28,099 nt of DNA from WHSM01 sp050701635 (GTDB lineage: Bacteria; Actinomycetota; Actinomycetes; Mycobacteriales; Micromonosporaceae): the NCBI GenBank assembly GCA_050701635.1, contig JBOGDF010000020.1, forward strand, positions 1 to 28,099, written 5' to 3'. Below are positions 13,112-23,386 of the stretch, piece by piece. Made by a program: the position numbers and the translations under genes. How positions within the stretch are numbered: position 1 is the first letter of the stretch; each line of letters starts with the position of its first letter. Below the pieces are notes generated by a model. That model was not told the DNA's origin. It saw nothing but the letters and a program-made list of their open reading frames with translations, and did no database searches.

Positions 13112-14617
13112 GTGACACCTGATCACGATGTCGTCATCGTCGGCGCGGGGTTCGGCGGTATGGGCGCCGCGATCGCGTTCGGAAAGCTCGGCCTGCCGAA
13201 CCTGCTGATCCTGGAGCGGGAAGACGACCTCGGCGGTACGTGGCACGTCAACCGCTATCCCGGGCTGGCGGTGGACATCGCGTCGGTGACGTACTCGTAC
13301 TCGTTCGAGCCGAACCCCTACTGGTCCCGGATGTACGCGCCCGGCGCCGAGCTGAAGCGGTACGCCGAGCACGTCGCCGACAAGTACGGCCTGCGCCGCT
13401 ACATGCGCTTCGGCGCGGTCGTGGAAGGTGCCCGCTGGGACCCCGACGCGGCACTGTGGACGGTCTCGATCGCCGGCGGCGACCAGGTGACCGCGCGGTA
13501 TCTGGTGACCGCCACCGGCTTCCTGTCCCAGCCGCACGTCCCCGACATCCCCGGCATCGACAGCTTCGCCGGCAAGACCATCCACACCACCGCCTGGGAC
13601 GACTCGTACGACCCCGCCGGACGGCGGATCGCGGTGATCGGTACCGGCGCCACCGCCGTACAGCTGGTGCCGGAGCTGGCCCGCGCCGCCGCCGACCTGA
13701 CCGTCTACCAGCGCACCGCGATCTGGGTGACGCCGAAGTTCGACCGGCCGATCCCGCCCCGGGTGCAGCGGCTGTTCGCCCGGTGGCCGATCACGCAGCG
13801 GGCGCTGCGGCTGGTCAACTGGGCGGTGCTGGAGCTGATGATGGTGTCCGGGGTGCTGCACTTCCGGCAGGTCGGATTCCTCAACCGGATGGCCGCGAAG
13901 AGCGCCCTGCGGCATCTGGAGCGCCAGGTGACCGACCCCGAGACCCGGCGCAAACTCACGCCCGACTACGACTTCGGCTGCAAGCGGCCGACCTTCTCCA
14001 ACTCGTACCTGCGGGCGTTCAACAAGCCGACGGTGCACCTGGAGACCGCGGGCATCGAGCGGATCGAGCCGGACGGGATCGTCGCCGGCGGCCACAAGAC
14101 CGAGATCGACACCCTGGTGCTGGCCACCGGGTTCAACCTCTGGGACGTGAACTTCCCGGCGTTCGAGATAGTCGGACGGGACGGCCGCGACCTGGGCGCG
14201 TGGTGGCGCGAGACCCGGTTCCAGGCGTACCAGGGCGTCGCGGTGCCGTACTTTCCGAACTTCCTGACGTTGAACAGCCCGTACTCGTACAGCGGGTTGT
14301 CGTACTTCACGACGATCGAGTCGCAGATGCGGCACATCACGCGGCTCTTCGGCGAGCTGCGGCACCGTGGCGCGCAGACCTTCGAGGTCACCCAGGAAGC
14401 CAACGACGCGTTCCTGGAGTGGGTCACCGCCAAGCTCGGCGATTCGGTGTTCTACCGGGGCAGCTGCGCCACGTCGCGCAGCTACTACTTCAACCAGCAG
14501 GGCGAGGCGGCGCTGCTGCGCCCGACGTCGACGGTCAACGCGTTCTGGGACGCCGGCCGGTTCCCGCTCGACGCGTACGCCTACGTCGAAGGGCCGGTGT
14601 TCGCCCGGTCAGCGTGA
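13112..14617 (+). CDS. Baeyer-Villiger-type FAD/NADPH monooxygenase
   Basis: This 501-residue flavoprotein inserts oxygen into ketones or oxidises related carbonyl compounds using NADPH and O2. It has the FAD dinucleotide fold G-A-G-F-G-G at 11-16, the G-G-T-W-x-x-N-R-Y-P-G motif at 41-51, and the type I Baeyer-Villiger fingerprint F-x-G-x-x-x-H-x-x-x-W-D at 152-163. The NADPH fold G-T-G-A-T-A follows at 177-182. Length is normal for the class that includes mycobacterial MymA and EthA. GTG 13112 is preceded by GGAGGGG. It is the last gene of the TetR operon and its final 9 bases overlap antisense with the end of the GMC gene. The substrate cannot be read from sequence; neighbours suggest a lipid, terpenoid or steroid-like ketone. 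Confidence 0.9.
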   Translation: MTPDHDVVIVGAGFGGMGAAIAFGKLGLPNLLILEREDDLGGTWHVNRYPGLAVDIASVTYSYSFEPNPYWSRMYAPGAELKRYAEHVADKYGLRRYMRFGAVVEGARWDPDAALWTVSIAGGDQVTARYLVTATGFLSQPHVPDIPGIDSFAGKTIHTTAWDDSYDPAGRRIAVIGTGATAVQLVPELARAAADLTVYQRTAIWVTPKFDRPIPPRVQRLFARWPITQRALRLVNWAVLELMMVSGVLHFRQVGFLNRMAAKSALRHLERQVTDPETRRKLTPDYDFGCKRPTFSNSYLRAFNKPTVHLETAGIERIEPDGIVAGGHKTEIDTLVLATGFNLWDVNFPAFEIVGRDGRDLGAWWRETRFQAYQGVAVPYFPNFLTLNSPYSYSGLSYFTTIESQMRHITRLFGELRHRGAQTFEVTQEANDAFLEWVTAKLGDSVFYRGSCATSRSYYFNQQGEAALLRPTSTVNAFWDAGRFPLDAYAYVEGPVFARSA

Positions 14618-16288
14618 GCGCTCAGGTCCGGCCACCGGTTGCGTGAACCGGATCGGCTCGGCGGGTGTGGTGCCGGGTTTGGGCGCGACGAAGCTCATCG
14701 CGCGCTCGGCCATCGCGGTGATCGTCAGGCTCGGGTTGACGCCGACGTTGGCCGGCACCGCCGAGCCGTCGCAGACCAGCAGGTTCTGGTAGCCGTACAG
14801 CTCGTGCCGGGCGTTCACCACGCCGGTCTCGGGCGACGCGCCGATCGCGGCGCCGCCGAGCAGGTGGGCGGTCGAGGGGATCGAGAAGATCGCCTCCGGG
14901 GTGGCGGCCTGCGCGACGCCTCCGGTCCGTTCCGCCAGCCAGTTCGCCGCGTGGTACGCCGCCGGGATGATGTCCGGGTTCGGCTTGTCGGGATCGACCT
15001 CGGTGGTGAGCACCGGGAACCCGCCGGGGAGCCGGAACCGCGGCTTGATCCGGATCGAGTTGTCCAGCGTCTGCATCACCGCCAGGATCACCGTACGGCG
15101 GGAGGTGTGCCGCATCCGTACGCTGCGCAGGAACCGGCCCGGATGCCGCAGCGCGTTCGCCAGGAAGTAGAACGGCCGGCTGCCGCGTCCCCCGCGCTCG
15201 GTCGCCAGCGTGAACAGCCACGACTGGGCGTCCGCGCCCTTGCCGTACGTCACCGGCTCGATGTGGGTGTCCGCGGTGGGGTAGATGCTCGATGTCAGCG
15301 CGACCGCCTTGGTGAAGTCGCGGGTGTCGTCCGGGGCGGTCACCGCGACCACCGACTCGCTGTTGGTGCGTACCAGATAACCGAGCCGATCGGAGATCGC
15401 CGGCAGCGAGCCGGCGAGCTTGCAGCGTTGCAGCAACCAGTTGGTGCCCAACGCTCCGGCCGAGACCACCACACCTTTCGCCACGGTGGTACGCCGATCC
15501 TTGCGTACCCACGACCCGGTCCGTACGTGGGTCACCGCGTACCCGTCGGCGCCGTCGGTGCCGTTGAGCGGGCGGATGTCAGTGACGGTGCGTTCGGGGG
15601 AGATCGTGACGCCGCGCCGCTCGGCGAACCACAGGTAGTTCTTCATCAGCGTGTTCTTGGCGTTGTGCCGGCAGCCCACCATGCAGCTGCCGCACCGGAT
15701 GCAGCCGGTGCGCTCGGGCCCTTCGCCGCCGAAGTACGGGTCCGGCACCGTCTTGCCCGGCGTACCCAGGAAAACTCCTACCCGGGTCGGGGTGAACGTG
15801 TCCGCGACGCCGATCGTGCCGGCGTACTCCCGCATCAGCTCGTCGGCGGCGGTGACCTGGTCGTACGTGGTGACCCCGAGCATCCGCTCCGCGGTGTCGT
15901 AGTGCGGCGCCAGCTCGGCGTCCCAGTCGCCAAGCTCCGACCACTGGGGGTGCTCGGCGAACTCGGGGCGGGAGCGGTAGAGCGTGTTGGCGTACCCGAG
16001 CGAGCCACCGCCGACGCCGCTGCCGGTGCCGACGAAGATGTCCCGGAACAGGGTGAGCCGGAAGATCCCCTTCATGCCCAGCACCGGGAAGTAGTAGTAG
16101 CGGCGCAGCTGGGAGGTCTTCTCCGCGAAGTCGGAGTCTTCGAACCGGCGGCCGCACTCCAGCACCTGCACCCGGTAGCCCTTCTCGGCGAGCCGGAGCG
16201 CGGAGACGCTGCCGCCGAACCCGGAGCCGATCACCAGCCAGTCGACGTCGTGTGCGGTCGCGTCGGGTGCCCTCGCGTCGCGTGCCAT
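14609..16288 (-). CDS. GMC-family oxidoreductase (cholesterol oxidase-like)
   Basis: The 559-residue flavoenzyme is of the glucose-methanol-choline class in its cholesterol-oxidase-like branch and would oxidise an alcohol to aldehyde or ketone. FAD binding is shown by G-S-G-F-G-G at 21-26 and an E-C-G-R motif at 44-47. A cysteine cluster C196-x-x-C199-x-x-C202-x-x-x-C206 in C-I-R-C-G-S-C-M-V-G-C-R-H is typical of this branch and may hold a metal or Fe-S site. Near the C-terminus the catalytic pair appears as S-T-A-H-L-L-G-G and G-V-N-P-S-L-T-I-T-A. There is no Tat signal, so it acts in the cytoplasm. ATG 16288 follows GAGGAG. It is the last gene of the leftward operon, 12 bases after the ligase stop. 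Confidence 0.9.
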   Translation of the reverse strand: MARDARAPDATAHDVDWLVIGSGFGGSVSALRLAEKGYRVQVLECGRRFEDSDFAEKTSQLRRYYYFPVLGMKGIFRLTLFRDIFVGTGSGVGGGSLGYANTLYRSRPEFAEHPQWSELGDWDAELAPHYDTAERMLGVTTYDQVTAADELMREYAGTIGVADTFTPTRVGVFLGTPGKTVPDPYFGGEGPERTGCIRCGSCMVGCRHNAKNTLMKNYLWFAERRGVTISPERTVTDIRPLNGTDGADGYAVTHVRTGSWVRKDRRTTVAKGVVVSAGALGTNWLLQRCKLAGSLPAISDRLGYLVRTNSESVVAVTAPDDTRDFTKAVALTSSIYPTADTHIEPVTYGKGADAQSWLFTLATERGGRGSRPFYFLANALRHPGRFLRSVRMRHTSRRTVILAVMQTLDNSIRIKPRFRLPGGFPVLTTEVDPDKPNPDIIPAAYHAANWLAERTGGVAQAATPEAIFSIPSTAHLLGGAAIGASPETGVVNARHELYGYQNLLVCDGSAVPANVGVNPSLTITAMAERAMSFVAPKPGTTPAEPIRFTQPVAGPERSR

Positions 16289-16300
16289 GTGCGGGTCTCC

Positions 16301-18052
<1,752 letters not shown>

Positions 18053-18101
18053 GGCATCTTCTCCTGGTCGGGTGGCTCGTGCGGTCATCGGGGCGCGCGG
18101 G

Positions 18102-18929
18102 TCAGCTGGCGCGGGCGCGGTCTTCGTACGCCTGGCGAGCGTCGGCGTCGACGTCGTCCAGGAAGGTGCGGTCCCCGCCGAGGGTGCGGTGCACCGCCTC
18201 CGCGAGGGGGCGCGGGATGAACCGCTGGCTCACGACCAGGGCGCCGAGCGCGCGGGTGACCCGTACCTTCGGCCGGGGGCGGACGATCAGCCGGGCGATC
18301 GCGGCGGCGATGTCGGACGGCTCGGCGTTGCGAAAGCCGCGGACGCCCTGGGTGCCCGAGGTCAGGTCGGTGTTCACGAACGAGGGCAGCACCGAGGAGA
18401 ACCTCACTCCGGTCGTACGGTTCTCCAGCCGTACGGCGTCGGTGAAGCCGACCACGGCGTACTTGCTGGCGCAGTAGCTGGCGACCCCCGGCACGTACGT
18501 CTCGCCGGCCATCGACGCGATGTTGATGACGTGGCCGCGGCCCCGCCGGATCATCCGCCGCGCCGCCAGCTTGGAGCCGGTGATCACCCCGAGCACGTTG
18601 ATGTCGATGATCCGCCGGGTCACCGCGTCCGGTTCGTCGACGATCCGCCCGGTCGGCATGATGCCGGCGTTGTTCACCAGTACGTCCAGCGGCCCCAGCT
18701 CCGCCTCGACCCGGTCGAGGAACCCCGCGAACGACTCGGGGTCGGTGACGTCCAGCCGGGCGTAGCAGGCCAGCCCCAGCGTGTCGGCGGCCTGCTTCAA
18801 CGCCGGCTCGTCGATGTCGCCGATCGCGACCTGCGCGCCGCGGGCGGTGAGCAGCTGTGCGGTGGCGTACCCGATGCCGCGGGCGCCGCCGGTGATCGCG
18901 ATGACCCGTCCCCGCAGGTCCCGGCTCAT
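18102..18929 (-). CDS. short-chain dehydrogenase/reductase (SDR)
   Basis: The 275-residue product is a classical SDR. The cofactor motif T-G-G-A-R-G-I-G is at 13-20, with D-I-D at 38-40, pointing to NAD(H). N-N-A-G is at 86-89, the catalytic serine is S139 (I-A-S-M-A-G) and the Y-x-x-x-K motif is Y152-C-A-S-K156. The long C-terminal tail (about 40 residues after the substrate loop) resembles mycobacterial SadH-like enzymes. The ATG at 18929 overlaps the aldehyde dehydrogenase stop (ATGA), so the two are coupled. It would interconvert a secondary alcohol and a ketone, which is the substrate class of the neighbouring Baeyer-Villiger enzyme. Confidence 0.92.
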   Translation of the reverse strand: MSRDLRGRVIAITGGARGIGYATAQLLTARGAQVAIGDIDEPALKQAADTLGLACYARLDVTDPESFAGFLDRVEAELGPLDVLVNNAGIMPTGRIVDEPDAVTRRIIDINVLGVITGSKLAARRMIRRGRGHVINIASMAGETYVPGVASYCASKYAVVGFTDAVRLENRTTGVRFSSVLPSFVNTDLTSGTQGVRGFRNAEPSDIAAAIARLIVRPRPKVRVTRALGALVVSQRFIPRPLAEAVHRTLGGDRTFLDDVDADARQAYEDRARAS

Positions 18930-20464
18930 CCGCGGCCTCCCGGTCGTGCGCTCCGGAAGCGGCGGACGCCGCGGCCCACGATGGCGCGCAGCAGGCGCGA
19001 CACCAGCCGGCCCCGACCCGGGCTGTACGGATACCAGAGCGGCTCGGACTTCAGCGTCGGGATCCGGGGCACCGTGATCGCCTGCTGCCGGCAGTACTTG
19101 CGGATCCCGTACGCCCCGCCGAAGCGGGCGCCGACGCCGGAGGCCTTCCAGCCGCCGTGCGGCAGCGTGTAGCTGAACAGGTTGGCGTACGCGTCGTTGA
19201 CGTTCACCGCACCGACGTCCAGCCGCCGGGCGATCGCCTCGCCGCGCCGCCGGTCCCGGGTCCACACGGAGGCGGACAGCCCGTACTCGGAGTCGTTCGC
19301 CAGGCGTACCGCCTCGTCGGCGTCGGCGACCTTGACCACCGGGATGGTCGGGCCGAAGGTCTCCTCCCGGATACACGACATCGAGTGGTCCACGTCCACC
19401 AGCACGGTCGGGGCGTACGCCGTGCCCTGGCCGGTGGGCGCCCCGCCGGTGAGCACCCGGGCGCCGGCGGCGACCGCCTCGGTCACGTGGCGATGCACGA
19501 TGTCGCGCTGCGCCTCGGTCGCCATCGCGCCCACGTCGTAGGCGTACGAGTCGTCGTCGGCGCCCTGCCGCAGCGACCCGACGTGCGCGGCGAGCCGGCT
19601 GACGAACTCGTCGTAGACCGGGGCTTCGACGTACACCCGCTCGACCGAGATGCAGACCTGCCCGGAGTTGAACAGGCCGCCCCAGGCGATCCCGTTGACC
19701 GTACGGTCCAGGTCGGCGTCGGCGAGCACGATCGCCGGGTCCTTACCCCCCAGCTCCAGGCTGTACGGGATCAGCCGCGCCGCCGCGGCCTGCGCGATCG
19801 CCCGCCCGGTACGCGTCGACCCGGTGAACTGCACGAAGTCGACCTGGTCCACGATCGCGGCGCCGGTCTCGGCCCGGCCGGTGAGCACCGCCAGCACCGG
19901 CGGCGCGCCGATCTCCGACCAGCCGCGGGCCAGCTCGACCGCCGCCAGCGGCGTCACCTCCGACGGCTTGAGCGCCACCGCCGCGCCCGCCATCAGCGCC
20001 GGGAACACGTCCATCGCGGGCAGGATCAGCGGGAAGTTCCACGGCGTGATCACCCCGACCACGGGGTACGGCCGGGCGACCGTGGTGAGCCGCTTCGGCA
20101 ACCCCATCGGCCCGTGCGGGCGTACCCGCTGGTCGGCCAGGAATTTCGGCGCGTGCCGGGCGTAGAAGTTGATGATGTCGCCGGCCACCGGCGCCTCGAT
20201 GGCGGCCTCGGCTCGCGGCTTCCCGGTCTCGGACTGCAGTACGTCGGCGATCCGGTCGGCGTTGTCGAGCAGCCAGTCACGCAGCTTCCACAGCCACCGG
20301 GCGCGACCCTTCGGGCCGAGCCGCTCCCACGCCGGCTGTGCCCGGCGCAGCGCGGCGATCGCGTCGCGGACCTCGGCGCCGGTGCGCTCCGGCACCTCGC
20401 CGACCACCCGGCCGTCGGCCGGGCAGACTACCTCCACGGTGGTACGGGTTGCCGTCTCCGTCAT
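18926..20464 (-). CDS. aldehyde dehydrogenase (NAD(P)+, succinate-semialdehyde DH-like)
   Basis: This 512-residue enzyme oxidises an aldehyde to the acid. It carries the oxyanion asparagine in T-P-W-N-F at 140-144, K166 in K-P-S-E for the cofactor, F-T-G-S-T at 213-217, the general base E237 in L-E-L-G-G-K, and the nucleophile C271 in G-Q-V-C. An extra C-terminal 40-residue basic tail (ending R-S-A-R-P-G-G-R-G) extends past the usual ALDH end and may be a membrane or partner contact. The ATG at 20464 has GGAGAAG five bases upstream. It is the first gene of the leftward ALDH-SDR-ligase-GMC operon. The succinate-semialdehyde label of its closest subclass probably does not give its real substrate. 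Confidence 0.92.
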   Translation of the reverse strand: MTETATRTTVEVVCPADGRVVGEVPERTGAEVRDAIAALRRAQPAWERLGPKGRARWLWKLRDWLLDNADRIADVLQSETGKPRAEAAIEAPVAGDIINFYARHAPKFLADQRVRPHGPMGLPKRLTTVARPYPVVGVITPWNFPLILPAMDVFPALMAGAAVALKPSEVTPLAAVELARGWSEIGAPPVLAVLTGRAETGAAIVDQVDFVQFTGSTRTGRAIAQAAAARLIPYSLELGGKDPAIVLADADLDRTVNGIAWGGLFNSGQVCISVERVYVEAPVYDEFVSRLAAHVGSLRQGADDDSYAYDVGAMATEAQRDIVHRHVTEAVAAGARVLTGGAPTGQGTAYAPTVLVDVDHSMSCIREETFGPTIPVVKVADADEAVRLANDSEYGLSASVWTRDRRRGEAIARRLDVGAVNVNDAYANLFSYTLPHGGWKASGVGARFGGAYGIRKYCRQQAITVPRIPTLKSEPLWYPYSPGRGRLVSRLLRAIVGRGVRRFRSARPGGRG

Positions 20465-20489
20465 ATGGCTTCTCCGAGGTGACCCCGTT

Positions 20490-20510
20490 CACATAGCTGT
20501 GATAGTCACA
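20490..20510. promoter_or_regulatory. candidate operator in the ALDH/PucR divergent promoter
   Basis: TGTGATAGTCACA (20498-20510) is a perfect dyad around a 3-bp centre, and it overlaps a second dyad CACA-TAGC-TGTG (20490-20501). It sits 26 bases upstream of the aldehyde dehydrogenase start in the 138-base divergent region. It is a likely binding site for the adjacent PucR-type regulator or a CRP-like protein. Confidence 0.5.
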
Positions 20511-20602
20511 CAACACGGCCCGCCAACTCTTGGCGCACAACGGCAACAATCCGCGCGATCTTTGTGTCATCCTGCCAATGGAGTCCGAGGGGAGGTGGTG
20601 CG

Positions 20603-21850
20603 GTGACCACGGTCGACGGCGCCGCCGCCGAGTGGCTGGGCCGGTTCGTCGCCGAGACCCTCGTACCGGACGAGGTGGAGCGGCTGGTGGCGCTGCTAGA
20701 CGAGTGGATCTCCGAGGACGTCCCCTGGATGCGTGACGCCGAGCTGCAACGGGAGCTGGCGGCCAGCACCCGGGGCCACGCCCACGCGTTCCTGGCGTCG
20801 CTCACCGACCCCGCCGCGCCGGTACGCCCACCCGAGGACGCGCACGCCCTGGCCCGTACGCTCGCCCGCCGGGGCATGGAGCTGCGGGCGCTGCTGGAGC
20901 TCTACCACGCGGGCGACCGGGCGGTGACCCGCTACCTGAGCGAGCTGATCCAGAGCTCGGACGCGCCGACCGACGTGAAGGTCGAGCTGCTGGCGGTGAT
21001 GTGGGAGCGGGCCAATCGCTGGCTGAACGGCAGCGTGGAGATCCTCGCCGCCACGTACACCGACGAACGGGAAAGCGGGCTGCGCGGGGCGCTCTCGCTG
21101 CGCGCTGATCTGGTACGGGCGCTGCTCGCGGGCGAGATCGACGAGGTGCCGATCGCCTCCCAGCAGCTCGGCTACCCGCTCGGCGGGCCCCATGTCGGGT
21201 TCGTGCTGTGGTCACAGGTGCCGTCGGCCGGCAACGCGATCGGCGTCCTGGAATCCCTGGCGCGCCAGCTCGTGACGGGCCTCGGCGCAACCCGCGCGCT
21301 CGTGCTGCCGTCCGGATCTCAGGGAGTCTGGGCGTGGGCGGCCACCAGCCGTGCCCCCGACGAGCTCACCGCCGTCGAGGTGCCCGACGGGCTGCGGGTC
21401 GCCGCCGGCGCGCCCGGCCACGGGATCGCCGGGTTCCGGCGTACCCACCACGAGGCGCAGACCGCACAGCGGATCGCCACGGACAGACCCCCCTCGCGGT
21501 ACGCCGACCCCCGGCTGACCACGTACGCCGAGATCGAGGTCGCCGCGGTGCTCGGCGCCGACCCGGAGGGGATGCGTGCGCTGGTGGCGCGCCGGCTGGC
21601 CGGTCTCGACGGGTCGGACGAGACCTCCCGGCGGCTCCGCGAGACGCTGCGTACGTACCTGCGTCACCACCGCAACCAGGAGGCGACCGCGCAGGCGCTG
21701 CGGGTCCACAAGAACACCGTGCGCTACCGGATCCAGCAGATCGAGCAGCTGCTGGGTCACCCGCTCGACGGCGACCGGCTCAAGCTCGAGCTGGCGCTGG
21801 AGTGCCTCGACACGTACGGAGACGCGCTGCTGACGCCCGATCCGGGCTGA
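20603..21850 (+). CDS. PucR/CdaR-type transcriptional regulator
   Basis: The 415-residue protein ends in a PucR-type helix-turn-helix (PF13556) at about 350-400: L-R-T-Y-L-R-H-H, then A-Q-A-L-R-V-H-K-N-T-V-R-Y-R-I and I-E-Q-L-L-G. The first 150 residues are helical and resemble the RsbR/RsbRD-type N-terminal domain common in this group. The middle part is a GGDEF-like degenerate domain of the CdaR kind. GTG 20603 follows GGGGAGG and starts V-T-T-V-D-G. It is divergent from the ALDH-SDR-ligase-GMC operon and is its probable activator. Its own 3' end is 6 bases from the desaturase stop. Confidence 0.88.
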   Translation: MTTVDGAAAEWLGRFVAETLVPDEVERLVALLDEWISEDVPWMRDAELQRELAASTRGHAHAFLASLTDPAAPVRPPEDAHALARTLARRGMELRALLELYHAGDRAVTRYLSELIQSSDAPTDVKVELLAVMWERANRWLNGSVEILAATYTDERESGLRGALSLRADLVRALLAGEIDEVPIASQQLGYPLGGPHVGFVLWSQVPSAGNAIGVLESLARQLVTGLGATRALVLPSGSQGVWAWAATSRAPDELTAVEVPDGLRVAAGAPGHGIAGFRRTHHEAQTAQRIATDRPPSRYADPRLTTYAEIEVAAVLGADPEGMRALVARRLAGLDGSDETSRRLRETLRTYLRHHRNQEATAQALRVHKNTVRYRIQQIEQLLGHPLDGDRLKLELALECLDTYGDALLTPDPG

Positions 21851-21856
21851 CCGCCC

Positions 21857-22834
21857 CTACGCCGCGGCCTGCGGCGTCCGCTTGAGCGCGAGCCGGCGCG
21901 GGTCCGGCCAGCGCACGTCGTACGCCAGACGCAGCTTTTCGAACAGCCAGATCAGCCGGGCGGCCGGGTCGAGCTGACCCCGCAGTACGCCGTGCCGGGC
22001 ACCGGTCGGGTCGGCGTGGTGGGAGTTGTGCCAGCTCTCGCCGAACGACAGGATCGCCAGCGGCCAGAAGTTGGTGGCCTTGTCCTTGCTGGTGAAGGGG
22101 CGCTCGCCGATCACGTGACAGATCGAGTTCACCGACCAGGTGACGTGGTGCAGCAGCGCCATGCGTACCAACCCGGCCCAGAAGAACGCGGTGAGCGCGC
22201 CGGTGAGGGAACCGGTGACCAGGCCACCGATCAGCGCCGGGGTGAACAGCGAGACGCCTACCAGCGGCAGGAACATCCGGTCGACGACCCGGATGTCGCG
22301 GTCGGCGACCAGGTCCGGGGCGAACCGCTCCTGGTTGCTCGTCTCACGGTTGAACATCCACCCGATGTGGGCGTAGCACAGGCCCCGCAGCAGCGCGGTC
22401 ACGCTGGTGCCGTACCGCCAGGGGGAGTGCGGGTCGCCCTCGCGGTCGGAGTACGCGTGGTGCCGCCGGTGGTCGGCCACCCACTTGGTGGGCGAACCTT
22501 CCACCGCGAGGCAACCGGCCACCGCCAGCGCGATCCGCAGGCCGCGGCGTGCCTTGAACGAGCCGTGCGTGAGGTGGCGGTGGAATCCGGCGGCGATGCC
22601 GAACCCGGCGATCAGGTACGCGGTGACCGCCATGCCGGCGTCCAGCGCGGACAGGCCCCAGCCCCAGGTGATCGGGACTGCGGCGACCAGTGCGACGAAC
22701 GGCACGATCACGAAGATCCACAGCGCCACCACGGCGGGCAGTGACTGCGGCGCCGCCAGCATCGGCTTGGGGGCGTTGGGCTGCGCGGTGTCCGGACGGT
22801 CGAGGACCTGCCCTGAGGTGTGGGTTGCGCTCAT
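21857..22834 (-). CDS. acyl-CoA delta-9 desaturase (membrane fatty acid desaturase)
   Basis: The 325-residue membrane diiron enzyme introduces a cis double bond in a fatty acyl-CoA chain using O2. It has the three histidine boxes H85-R-H-L-T-H90, H122-R-R-H-H126 and H269-N-S-H-H273, and about four membrane segments (about 33-55, 65-85, 185-205 and 208-228). The proline-rich first 30 residues are cytosolic. ATG 22834 follows AGGAG by six bases. The gene lies beside the cold-shock gene on the same strand, and cold-induced desaturation is a sensible link. It is convergent with PucR, with 6 bases between stops. Three tandem hairpins lie upstream. It may also supply lipids for the neighbouring pathway. 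Confidence 0.93.
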   Translation of the reverse strand: MSATHTSGQVLDRPDTAQPNAPKPMLAAPQSLPAVVALWIFVIVPFVALVAAVPITWGWGLSALDAGMAVTAYLIAGFGIAAGFHRHLTHGSFKARRGLRIALAVAGCLAVEGSPTKWVADHRRHHAYSDREGDPHSPWRYGTSVTALLRGLCYAHIGWMFNRETSNQERFAPDLVADRDIRVVDRMFLPLVGVSLFTPALIGGLVTGSLTGALTAFFWAGLVRMALLHHVTWSVNSICHVIGERPFTSKDKATNFWPLAILSFGESWHNSHHADPTGARHGVLRGQLDPAARLIWLFEKLRLAYDVRWPDPRRLALKRTPQAAA

Positions 22835-22872
22835 GCGCGCTCCTGTAAGTCTGGGAAAGGTGGTGCCGAAAC

Positions 22873-22943
22873 GGGCTTCAGCCCGGGTGCAACTGGGCCT
22901 TGGCCCGGGTGGTGCAGCTGGGCCTCAGCCCGGTGGTGCAACG
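22873..22943. repeat. three tandem hairpin repeats (22-25 bp units)
   Basis: Units 22873-22894, 22895-22919 and 22920-22943 each start with a short hairpin (GGGCTTCAGCCC, GGGCCTTGGCCC, GGGCCTCAGCCC), followed by a C/G-G-G-T-G-x-x-x-C spacer. They sit between the cold-shock and desaturase genes, in the desaturase 5' region. They may affect transcription read-through, leader structure or be a DNA-binding array. Confidence 0.8.
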
Positions 22944-22946
22944 CAA

Positions 22947-22977
22947 CCGGCCGGGAGCTCAACGAGCTCCCGGCCGG
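22947..22977 (-). terminator. strong stem-loop after the cold-shock gene
   Basis: CCGGCCGGGAGCTC and its exact complement are separated by only AAC, a 14-bp perfect stem ending 12 bases past the cold-shock stop. No U-run follows on either strand, so this is an actinobacterial-type (stem-only) terminator or mRNA-stabilising hairpin. Confidence 0.75.
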
Positions 22978-22988
22978 ACTGACGTACG

Positions 22989-23192
22989 TCAGATGATGCG
23001 GACTCCACTGGCCTGCTGGCCCTTGGCGCCCTGGGTGACCTCAAACTCCACCCGCTGGTCCTCGTCCAGGCTACGGAAGCCGTTGGACTGGATCTCAGAG
23101 AAGTGAACGAAGATGTCGTTGCCGCCGCCGTCCACGGTGATGAAGCCGTAGCCCTTGTCGGCGTTGAACCACTTGACGGTTCCCTGTGCCAT
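22989..23192 (-). CDS. cold-shock protein (CspA family)
   Basis: The 67-residue OB-fold RNA/DNA chaperone has RNP1 K-G-Y-G-F-I at 13-18 and RNP2 D-I-F-V-H-F at 26-31, preceded by G-T-V-K-W-F-N. It melts RNA secondary structure and is often induced at low temperature or made constitutively. ATG 23192 is preceded by a very strong AGGAGGAG site. The 194-base stretch up to the MurE stop contains the promoter and a leader with a short hairpin (CCGCAC-A-GTGCGG, 23219-23231). The stop is followed by the hairpin at 22947-22977, so it is probably monocistronic. Confidence 0.95.
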   Translation of the reverse strand: MAQGTVKWFNADKGYGFITVDGGGNDIFVHFSEIQSNGFRSLDEDQRVEFEVTQGAKGQQASGVRII

Positions 23193-23386
23193 ATCAATCT
23201 CCTCCTGGAGTGCGGAGCCGCACTGTGCGGATCCACTGGCCGAAGTCGGCTGGCGGCTTCACCGCCCAGAGAGGGGAGATGACTACGCCCGCGAGACCTG
23301 ATTCGCGGGCTTGATGGATCACAAGAACACGCAGAAAATCACGACCAGTAGACATAACTATGCCAGGTCGGCGGCTATTCCCCAAC

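Noticed and set aside
23194..23385. Minus-strand 63-codon frame in the cold-shock leader that ends one base before the cold-shock start
   Set aside because: No family look and no ribosome site; the region is better explained as the cold-shock 5' leader.
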